A stretch of DNA of 6,770 bases, taken from Euryarchaeota archaeon UBA111. Its GTDB lineage: Archaea; Thermoplasmatota; Poseidoniia; Poseidoniales; Poseidoniaceae. A model generated the notes under the pieces. The model was not told the DNA's origin and ran no database searches. It saw only the letters and a list, made by a program, of their open reading frames with translations. Made by a program: the position numbers and the translations under genes. Position 1 is the first letter of the stretch. Every line of letters begins with the position of its first letter. The stretch covers positions 1 through 6,770 of the forward strand of contig DAWS01000013.1 in assembly GCA_002506025.1 (NCBI GenBank), in the 5' to 3' direction. Positions 1-5,569 of the stretch are shown here, piece by piece.

Positions 1-141
1 GATAGTAGTGTCCATACAGGTTCGTTATTTGGAAAGGTTGGAATTATCGATGATTCATCGTTCTCTAAACTAGGAAATAGCGAGGTAGCATACGCATGTG
101 ATGGCCATTCCATGGTGGTCCGAGGCGGTTGGAAGAGATGA
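1..141 (+). CDS. C-terminal end of an unidentified protein (partial, cut by window edge)
   Basis: The first frame of the plus strand is open from base 1 through 46 codons to a TGA at 139-141. The translation begins DSSVHTGSLFGK and ends HSMVVRGGWKR. The start lies outside the window. The segment is rich in Gly, Ser, Val and Asp, with alternating hydrophobic residues, which suggests a beta-rich C-terminal domain. I do not recognise the family. The frame is followed after 9 bases by the end of the convergent winged-helix gene, which fits a real gene end. An open frame of 46 codons could arise by chance, but the lack of any other candidate on this stretch and the clean tail-to-tail junction favour a real gene. 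Confidence 0.5.
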   Translation, partial: DSSVHTGSLFGKVGIIDDSSFSKLGNSEVAYACDGHSMVVRGGWKR

Positions 142-143
142 AT

Positions 144-178
144 CTGCCGTTTAGGCAGCGAGCCTGTAGAGTCTTTTT
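144..178. terminator. Small inverted repeat at a convergent gene junction, possible terminator
   Basis: A 5-base inverted repeat, CTGCC (144-148) and GGCAG (154-158), has a 5-base loop that contains the TAA of the winged-helix gene read on the minus strand. On the plus strand a run of five T follows at 174-178, downstream of the plus-strand stop at 139-141. Archaeal termination depends mainly on T-runs, so the T-run may matter more than the stem. The stem is short and could be chance. Confidence 0.2.
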
Positions 179-402
179 CCTGTAGTGTTATCCAACTTGA
201 ATCCCACAAGGTCAGATAGATATCTTGGGATAAATAGTCCGACCTTTCTTGTCGTAAGACCGTGATTACGCATTCGCCGCTCATTGGACAAATAATGTAC
301 TATATCTGCTGCTGAGCAATCTGGCACGATTGCAATATATTCTACAATCTCCTCCTTGAGTCGTTCCAACCTAGCTTCTTTCTGTGAACCTTTTCCCCGC
401 AT
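151..402 (-). CDS. Small winged helix-turn-helix-like DNA-binding protein
   Basis: An 83-residue basic protein. Residues 1-17 are highly charged. A helix around 12-27 (RLERLKEEIVEYIAIVP) is followed by a helix-turn-helix-like pair: SAADIVHYLSNERRM (about 30-44) and LTTRKVGLFIPRYLSDL (about 49-65). The C-terminal part, FKLDNTTGKRLYRLAA, looks like a small beta wing. The order (helix, helix, recognition helix, wing) fits a winged-helix domain, and the size leaves room for nothing else, so a small transcription regulator or chromatin-associated DNA-binding protein is the natural inference. No specific family is recognised and no ligand domain is present. The ATG at 400-402 is preceded by a good TATA-like element at the right distance, so it has its own promoter. 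The gene is tail-to-tail with the partial gene at 1-141. Confidence 0.75.
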   Translation of the reverse strand: MRGKGSQKEARLERLKEEIVEYIAIVPDCSAADIVHYLSNERRMRNHGLTTRKVGLFIPRYLSDLVGFKLDNTTGKRLYRLAA

Positions 403-430
403 TTATATCAATAATACATACAACTGCAGA

Positions 431-440
431 GTATATAATC
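431..440 (-). promoter_or_regulatory. TATA-box-like promoter element for the winged-helix gene
   Basis: Read on the minus strand the element is GATTATATAC. Its centre is about 33 bases upstream of the ATG at 402. In archaea the TATA box lies roughly 25 bases before the transcription start, so the transcript would begin only about 6-10 bases before the start codon. No Shine-Dalgarno-like sequence is visible in the bases just before the ATG, which fits a very short leader. Confidence 0.5.
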
Positions 441-466
441 GGTTGACTGGGCAGTCCATGGGCGCC

Positions 467-1276
467 CTAGACTATTTCCAGAATATCTTGCCAGCGTTTT
501 GAAGAGCCACGCCTAAAGTAGTTAGCGTGAAACTCTCTCTGACCAACATGAACACAACGGATTAATTTGCCACGACTATCATAACAGCCGTTTTTTGTAT
601 ATATCGGGACCATAACCTGTGTGATATCGATTGCTGGCCCATTTGGTGCCGGTTCATCAGCAATACAGGTCTCAGTTTTCCCATCCCACTCTAGTGACTC
701 GAACGGTGGCGGCGATAGTGTTGAATTATTTTCTACCCTCAGATTCCCTTCGTTTGGTTTCACAGGTCGCCAGTTTCCGTGGCGACGATTGTTTAACCAC
801 TCGATCATTTGCTTTACTTGTGGCAGCGTAACGAAGGCGAGGTGAGTGGTTTCCCACCAGCCCTTGGTTCTAGCTAGCGTTACATGGTGAATTCCTGGTC
901 TTATCATGCGTGCATCCAAACCATCTGAATATGTTCTACATAGATTCTGTAATCGAACATTTATCACCGGGACAGGTCCTAACCTAAGTCTGGCAAGTTG
1001 AAACGGATTAGCCAATTCACCAAGAAGCAATATTGGCATTCTTTCACTCAACAAAGGAGCGGAATTAGCGATTAGGAATTGTTCTAGTGTTGTATTGTCT
1101 ACCTCAGATAATGCAAGGGACTGTTTTAGTGAGTCAAAAGAAATCTCATCACTTCCCTCAAGGGAAAAATCAAGCGGGAATAGGTCTGTGTCATTACATA
1201 CGAACGGGGTTTTTGGCAGCGGTAAGGGTGAGTTGTTCGGAGCATATTGCCACATTGAGGTTTTCATTTTCTCCAT
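467..1276 (-). CDS. Uncharacterised protein with a possible gamma-glutamylcyclotransferase-like fold
   Basis: About 269 residues from the ATG at 1274-1276. The frame also allows a TTG start at 1307-1309, three bases after the stop of the upstream zinc-ribbon gene. Residues 1-75 look like a polar lead segment. Residues 81-112 (PILLLGELANPFQLARLRLG, then VPVINVRLQNL) and 113-157 (CRTYSDGLDARM, then HHVTLA and LAFVTLPQVKQM) resemble, from memory, GGCT-like proteins with YGSN-ANP-QLARK, VPV-RARL, VYS and AxFVTL blocks. The block VPIYTKNGCYDSRGKLIRC (about 223-241) resembles their closing strand. The glycine-rich YGSN loop is replaced by LGEL, and I cannot place a catalytic acid, so activity is doubtful. 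Residues 165-215 are Pro/Asn-rich, probably a linker. It is the second gene of a likely operon with the zinc-ribbon gene. The fold assignment is tentative; that the gene is real is much surer. Confidence 0.7.
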   Translation of the reverse strand: MEKMKTSMWQYAPNNSPLPLPKTPFVCNDTDLFPLDFSLEGSDEISFDSLKQSLALSEVDNTTLEQFLIANSAPLLSERMPILLLGELANPFQLARLRLGPVPVINVRLQNLCRTYSDGLDARMIRPGIHHVTLARTKGWWETTHLAFVTLPQVKQMIEWLNNRRHGNWRPVKPNEGNLRVENNSTLSPPPFESLEWDGKTETCIADEPAPNGPAIDITQVMVPIYTKNGCYDSRGKLIRCVHVGQREFHANYFRRGSSKRWQDILEIV

Positions 1277-1312
1277 ATTATCAACCAACCTTGAAAAATT
1301 ATCAATCAATAT

Positions 1313-1672
1313 TTACTCGTAAAAGGTATGTTCTTGACTACACTGAGGGCAGGTTACTCTAATCGGCCTAATCGACGGTATACCTAATTCAGCAGAACAA
1401 CTAGGGCAGGTGATGGCTTGACTGACATTATGGCGTCGTTGTGATGCGTCGGGACTCGGATCATATTCGAAACGATGTCTATTCATACCTGCGATATTGA
1501 GATTAATTGACGTATTGGTAGAACCTGAGGGCCCCGTATATCCTGGCAGCATGGATAAAATTTGTATCTCACTTAATCCGTATTTTTTACCGATATTACC
1601 TGCCTGTAAATTTTGTTCATGTCCTGATAAACTCATTAACAAGTCATACTCATCAGGTGAGATTATCGTCAT
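1313..1672 (-). CDS. Small zinc-ribbon protein
   Basis: A 119-residue protein. The C-terminal third carries two CxxC knuckles, C89-P-S-C92 and C108-P-Q-C111, separated by 15 residues, the classic layout of a four-cysteine zinc ribbon that binds one zinc ion. The N-terminal part (about 5-45) is predicted helical (PDEYDLLMSLSGHEQNL, then IGKKYGLSEIQILSMLPG) and could be a small helix-turn-helix or protein-binding element. The middle (about 46-82) is rich in Gly, Ser, Asn and Pro and is likely a flexible linker. No enzyme motif is present. Zinc ribbons of this kind usually mediate nucleic-acid or protein contacts; which one applies here cannot be told. The gene is immediately upstream of the GGCT-like gene on the same strand, with a gap of 3 or 36 bases depending on that gene's start, so the two are probably co-transcribed. 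Confidence 0.8.
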   Translation of the reverse strand: MTIISPDEYDLLMSLSGHEQNLQAGNIGKKYGLSEIQILSMLPGYTGPSGSTNTSINLNIAGMNRHRFEYDPSPDASQRRHNVSQAITCPSCSAELGIPSIRPIRVTCPQCSQEHTFYE

Positions 1673-1752
1673 AAACTCCGGACTGTAACCCCATTTTAGA
1701 TAGTTTAGGTTGCCTGATTAAACCCTTGATACTGCAAAAAGACGGCTAAAAC

Positions 1753-2298
1753 ATGATATATGCATTGGAAGGGTTCAAAAATAACAGGACTTGGCGATGG
1801 GCTGAGGAACCTAGGATGGGTAGGTCGAAGATGAAGAAATCGGGGCGTAGCAAAGCTGAGAAATTGTCGCCGCAGGAACGGTCGAAAATCATTCGAAAGA
1901 TAACCTGTAGAGAGACAATGGTTGAGGCAAACTGGGTATTTGCTAACGATACTATGGCAGATGTATTAGAAGACCTAACGGAAAATGACTGGGACCACGT
2001 CTTCGTTGTCAACCGTGAGGGCGTTCCAATGGGTAGAATTCACGCCGTCGATATGTTGAAGATTGTCGCCAAGAAAAATGTCGAGCGTTCAGTTGCTTGG
2101 ATGCTTAGCGTACCGGCTAAACAACTGATAAACCTGCCACCGTTAACAGTTAAAACTAATACTCCACTTCTAAAAGCCGGTGCTCTAATGTTAACTCACG
2201 ATTTGAATCAATTAGCAGTCGTCAATAATGACGGTGTCTTAGTAGGTGTTGTTGGCCATAATACCATGGCTAAACATCTGCCGAGGTTTATTCTCTGA
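1753..2298 (+). CDS. Protein with a pair of CBS domains (Bateman module)
   Basis: 181 residues from the ATG at 1753. A later ATG at 1816 would remove 21 residues that do not look conserved and give 160 residues; both starts have an A/T-rich element 25-35 bases upstream. Residues 22-48 are rich in Lys, Arg and Ser. CBS domain 1 covers about 50-110 (MADVLEDLTENDWDHVFVVN, then GVPMGRIHAVDMLK). CBS domain 2 covers about 118-181 (PPLTVKTNTPLLKAGALML, then LAVVNNDGVLVGVVGHNTM). Both show the usual pattern of a helix, a hydrophobic strand ending in V-V-N, a short turn with G, and V-G-x-V followed by a helix. Paired CBS domains normally bind adenine nucleotides or S-adenosylmethionine and act as energy or ligand sensors. 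No catalytic or transport domain is attached, so a partner protein would be needed. The stop codon directly abuts that of the convergent DUF373 gene. Confidence 0.85.
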   Translation: MIYALEGFKNNRTWRWAEEPRMGRSKMKKSGRSKAEKLSPQERSKIIRKITCRETMVEANWVFANDTMADVLEDLTENDWDHVFVVNREGVPMGRIHAVDMLKIVAKKNVERSVAWMLSVPAKQLINLPPLTVKTNTPLLKAGALMLTHDLNQLAVVNNDGVLVGVVGHNTMAKHLPRFIL

Positions 2299-3417
2299 CT
2301 AGATTCCCCAGTAACGCTCTGATTGGGCCTGTTTTGCCTGAAGCGAATTCTTGATTGTTGTCGCCATCCACAGAACAATTACCCAGATAATTGGATAGAA
2401 TAGATCTGCTAATATTTGGTCGACGCTGAACTCATATGATTGCCCGTTCAAGACATTTGTCGAGATCTGTAGTGCTGAATCAACAAATGAATATACTACC
2501 ATACCAAAGATGCTAAGCACGATTAACCGGCCAGAAAATGAGCCTCTTCTCAATCTCAAGAACATAAATCCAGCAGTTGATGTCAAGAACGCTATGACAA
2601 TCCACGCTAGTGCAGCATGGGTAACTTCAAGCCACAAAACGGAAGTACTACTGTCTGCAACTAAGTTAGTATATTCCTGATAACCCTCAGCGACTGCGAA
2701 AATAGCGCTGAAGACTGTCGCAGTCCACAACAGTGAGGAAAACATCGCTGCGTCAGCGTTATCGCGCATTTCTTGGATTACTCGATTGACTGTGGTCTCA
2801 ATACCTGCTCCTTTACTGAAGATATACAGTCCACTAACTAGCGGCAAGGCACCAATTACTACGCCACCTATTTCGGCTGGAAGCATTATTCCAAGACCGA
2901 GAATAGCTAAAACTAAGCCAAATGGAATCATGATTTTTGCTCGCCATTTTGGATCTTCTAGTGCTTTGACAATGTAGTAGTAAGTACCTTCAATACCCTT
3001 TGACTGCTTAACAATTATTTTCTCTACGTGATCGATTCTTACTTGCGATTGAATGATTGGCAAAACTGATTCATCCTCAGCGCCATCGGTGACCAAGATT
3101 GCTTTATCGGGTTGAAAGGTGGTTACTATTTCTTCGAGTTGTGCAGAAATAGCTCGGTCTGATCTAATCCCTACCTTTTCATCGCCAGTCAAAATTGCTA
3201 TTTCGACCTCGTCATCATCGCCCAGTGACTCAGACAGATTGTCGTGCTGCGAAAGCGCTCCAAGTATTGCGTTGGTATCGCTCTCTTCAGGGTCAGCAAT
3301 ACCCAGTTTCAGGGCTGCGGTGAGTACCTGACGGCGACCAACTACCGGGCCCCTAATCGCTGTTTTAATACCGAGATCATTATCTCTATCTACGGTCAAA
3401 ACAAGTGTTCTGGTCAT
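2299..3417 (-). CDS. DUF373 family membrane protein
   Basis: 372 residues from the ATG at 3415-3417; an in-frame GTG three codons upstream (3424-3426) is possible but less likely because the family begins with the TLVLTVDRD strand. The N-terminal cytosolic half carries conserved DUF373 blocks: VDRDNDLG (about 9-16), GPVVGR (23-28), ADPEESDTNAI (41-51), LTGDEKVG (76-83), VTDGAEDE (109-116), PIIQSQV (120-126) and VKQSKGIEGTYYYI (136-149). The repeated Asp-rich loops suggest a metal- or nucleotide-binding Rossmann-like domain, but no activity is established for the family. The C-terminal half (about 162-355) has about six hydrophobic segments, at roughly 162-181, 183-201, 225-245, 263-286, 298-315 and 337-355, so this end is in the membrane. 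The gene lies 63 bases downstream of priL on the same strand and could be transcribed with it. DUF373 is largely archaeal, which supports the organism call. Confidence 0.9.
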   Translation of the reverse strand: MTRTLVLTVDRDNDLGIKTAIRGPVVGRRQVLTAALKLGIADPEESDTNAILGALSQHDNLSESLGDDDEVEIAILTGDEKVGIRSDRAISAQLEEIVTTFQPDKAILVTDGAEDESVLPIIQSQVRIDHVEKIIVKQSKGIEGTYYYIVKALEDPKWRAKIMIPFGLVLAILGLGIMLPAEIGGVVIGALPLVSGLYIFSKGAGIETTVNRVIQEMRDNADAAMFSSLLWTATVFSAIFAVAEGYQEYTNLVADSSTSVLWLEVTHAALAWIVIAFLTSTAGFMFLRLRRGSFSGRLIVLSIFGMVVYSFVDSALQISTNVLNGQSYEFSVDQILADLFYPIIWVIVLWMATTIKNSLQAKQAQSERYWGI

Positions 3418-3480
3418 GGTATCCACCGTTAGTTGATGGGCCTAGTAGGTTCTACAATTCAAATCCTTCGCGCGGATTAT

Positions 3481-4761
3481 TCAATTTTCGGGGATTTCAG
3501 GTGGAGTTTCTACGGGTTCATTCTCACTTTGTTTCTCCGTCTCTAATGGTTGGTCATCTTTGCGAATCTGAGCCTCTGCCTGTTGATTCTTGGCTTTCCA
3601 ACGCTGAGTGGCACGGATGTATTTCAGTGGATGATCCATCCAAGAGATGTCACACAGTCGGTCATCGCCCGGGAGTACTGGGCAGTTGTGATTGACCTTC
3701 AGCTTGCCACATGATGCTGGTGTATACGCGCCATTGTATACGTGATTCACCTGATAGGTTGTTGTTGATTCGCTAAAATCTGGTGCGCCTCTGAAGAACC
3801 CAATACAAGACTCCTCGGGCAATGCTAAGGTTGCTGAAATCGATGCCAAAAATAATCTTCCAAAGTGATTTACATTCACGCCATTAGCTAAATCTGCGAT
3901 TATTTTCCTCATGCATGGTGGCCAATCTGATTCTTCTGCGCCGACTAAGGTAATTGCTTCACTCGCCTTACTTGCCATCAGATTTCTAACCATTCCTACT
4001 GGTTCAGCCAATCTTAATGCTAACTCCATGTCAATATTTTGCATCTTTTGAAGTGCCTCTTGTTCGATGTGGAGTTTTATTCGCTCCCTGAGCAAGCGGG
4101 CAAGCTTAGCTGAAGAGGAGTATTGCTGTTCGTTGAATAGCGTTATCTTCCCACTACTAATCTGAGTATTAGCGAGGCGCCACCTAGCACCCGTTATTTT
4201 TGGACAAATTTCGATAAAATCTGCCATTCCGATACGCCATAGATTGCCATCTTGATTTTGGCGCAACTGCCGAGCTGTGGTTGCCCCAACTGTTCGTGTT
4301 CGTTGTGAAATGTCGATGTCTTTCTCAATATTTGAAATAAAGGTTTTAGCAATAATCTCGAGATTTTCACTATCTTTGATTAGAATCTGTTCAGCCCGAG
4401 TAGCCTCGGCCTGCGCCCAGCGAGATATCAGTCGTTCATCCTCTGATGCGAATACTACTAAGCGAGCGTAATAGAAGGAAAATGCCTCAATAATTCTACC
4501 CTCTTCGGTAAAAATATCGCCCCCAACTAACGCAACTCCTTCTTTAGATTCGATTGAGTCGATAAGGCGAATTCTGGCTCTTGACCTAGCCTTTTCCATC
4601 CACTCACCGTCGAGCAGTTCGTCCAAATCGATATCGTGTTCTATTGCTAATCCTTGAATCCATTCTGTAGCTTGTGGCAGGAAAGGATACCGCGCTAAAG
4701 TCACCTCATTCTGGATGGGGGGAGTGACCTTTGGAGTCGGCATGAGGTTATCACATTCCAT
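3481..4761 (-). CDS. priL: DNA primase large subunit PriL
   Basis: 426 residues from the ATG at 4759-4761; an internal ATG at 4741-4743 gives 420 residues (MPTPKVTPPIQ) and is equally plausible. PriL is the regulatory, Fe-S-containing subunit of the archaeal/eukaryotic primase, which makes RNA primers for replication together with the catalytic subunit PriS (not in this window). The N-terminal helical domain starts with the typical LARYPFLPQA (22-31). The C-terminal domain has DWPPCMRKII (279-288), NHFGRLFLASI (298-308), a YQVNHVY strand (336-342), YTPASCGKLK (346-355), NHNCP (357-361), DDRLCD (366-371) and HPLKYI (377-382). C283, C351, C360 and C370 match the four 4Fe-4S ligands by position; C319 is extra. 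Residues 387-426 form a charged, Pro/Glu/Gln-rich tail that is probably disordered. The gene is divergent from the MptE-like gene and upstream of DUF373. Confidence 0.93.
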   Translation of the reverse strand: MECDNLMPTPKVTPPIQNEVTLARYPFLPQATEWIQGLAIEHDIDLDELLDGEWMEKARSRARIRLIDSIESKEGVALVGGDIFTEEGRIIEAFSFYYARLVVFASEDERLISRWAQAEATRAEQILIKDSENLEIIAKTFISNIEKDIDISQRTRTVGATTARQLRQNQDGNLWRIGMADFIEICPKITGARWRLANTQISSGKITLFNEQQYSSSAKLARLLRERIKLHIEQEALQKMQNIDMELALRLAEPVGMVRNLMASKASEAITLVGAEESDWPPCMRKIIADLANGVNVNHFGRLFLASISATLALPEESCIGFFRGAPDFSESTTTYQVNHVYNGAYTPASCGKLKVNHNCPVLPGDDRLCDISWMDHPLKYIRATQRWKAKNQQAEAQIRKDDQPLETEKQSENEPVETPPEIPEN

Positions 4762-4780
4762 GGGTCATATCAATTTCGCG

Positions 4781-5569
4781 ATGATATTGATTCATTTGAC
4801 TGGTTGTTGTCGGAGTGATGTGGACGAAATCCTGCTTGACGAATTACTGGCGGTTCAATCGACGGTCAGAGATTATTTCGGTTGGGACTATCAGGCTGAT
4901 TTGACAAGCGCCATAGAAATGAGTAATATGATGAGTAATCCACAACCGTATGGAGTTCCACTGTGGGCGCTTGAAAAGCGGAAATCATCAATCCGTTTAC
5001 TTGAGAAGCGGCTTAAATCGGCAAAAAAAGTCGTAATCGTTGGTGCCTCTGTTGAAGAAGTTGATGTTGGCTTATTAGATGATGAAGATTCGGTAATTAT
5101 TGCTGCTGACGGTTCCGTTGGTGCAGTTATCGATTACTCTAATTTAGTCTGTGTCGTAACTGACTTTGATGGTAACCCACACATAGACAAGGTTGCTGAT
5201 AATGGCCCGGTATTTGTCGCCCATGCTCATGGTGACAATTATCAAAGATGGCAAGACCTGCTTGGTCGCTGGAGTCAATTAGCCTCACCCCCGAGGTTGA
5301 TATTAACGCACCAGGTAACAGAACAAATTGACGGTCTGGAGAATTTCGGTGGTTTCACGGATGGCGACAGAGCGGTATGTTTAGCATTAGCTCTAGGCGT
5401 CAATTTGCAAGATATTACGCTAGTCGGATTTTCTACAACAAAAGTTGGCAAGTGGTCGGGACAGACGAATCCGGAAAGAAAACTTGAGAAGCTCGATTGG
5501 ATGCTCAAAGTTCTTGATATCATAGGGTTATCAAATCAAGTCACAACTCACGCTTCCGGAGAGCGTTGA
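4781..5569 (+). CDS. mptE: 6-hydroxymethyl-7,8-dihydropterin pyrophosphokinase, MptE-like
   Basis: 262 residues from the ATG at 4781. Upstream in-frame ATGs at 4715 and 4760 would overlap or touch priL, and a GTG at 4820 sits at the edge of the conserved region, so the true start is uncertain. MptE transfers diphosphate from ATP to 6-hydroxymethyl-dihydropterin, an early step of archaeal pterin cofactor (methanopterin or folate-type) synthesis. Family marks, numbered from this start, are VVIVGAS (about 84-90), a VIIAADGS strand (105-112), VVTDFDG (125-131), AHAHGDN (147-153), LENFGGFTDGDRAV (186-199) and ITLVGFS (212-218). The Asp and His pairs in TDFDG, HAHGDN and TDGDRA are the expected Mg-ATP/pterin site of this MptE-like (COG1634) family. 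The length is slightly above the usual 230-250, which mildly favours the GTG start (249 residues). The 3' end overlaps the convergent propeller gene by 29 bases. Confidence 0.88.
   Translation: MILIHLTGCCRSDVDEILLDELLAVQSTVRDYFGWDYQADLTSAIEMSNMMSNPQPYGVPLWALEKRKSSIRLLEKRLKSAKKVVIVGASVEEVDVGLLDDEDSVIIAADGSVGAVIDYSNLVCVVTDFDGNPHIDKVADNGPVFVAHAHGDNYQRWQDLLGRWSQLASPPRLILTHQVTEQIDGLENFGGFTDGDRAVCLALALGVNLQDITLVGFSTTKVGKWSGQTNPERKLEKLDWMLKVLDIIGLSNQVTTHASGER

Noticed and set aside
1087..1362. Plus-strand open frames of 75-91 codons over the start of the GGCT-like gene
   Set aside because: They are antisense shadows spanning the junction of two minus-strand genes, with no recognisable motifs.
1746..2012. 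Minus-strand open frame of 88 codons opposite the CBS gene
   Set aside because: It lies antisense to a well-supported CBS domain gene, and its translation shows no domain-like pattern.
3405..3695. Plus-strand 96-codon open frame across the priL/DUF373 gap
   Set aside because: Most of it is antisense to the priL C-terminus, and the composition is not protein-like.
4715..4780. N-terminal extension of the mptE-like gene from the ATG at 4715
   Set aside because: It would overlap the priL start by up to 47 bases, and the extra residues do not resemble the family N-terminus.
5275..5523. Minus-strand 82-codon open frame inside the mptE-like gene
   Set aside because: It is antisense to conserved mptE motifs and is explained by the codon pattern of that gene.
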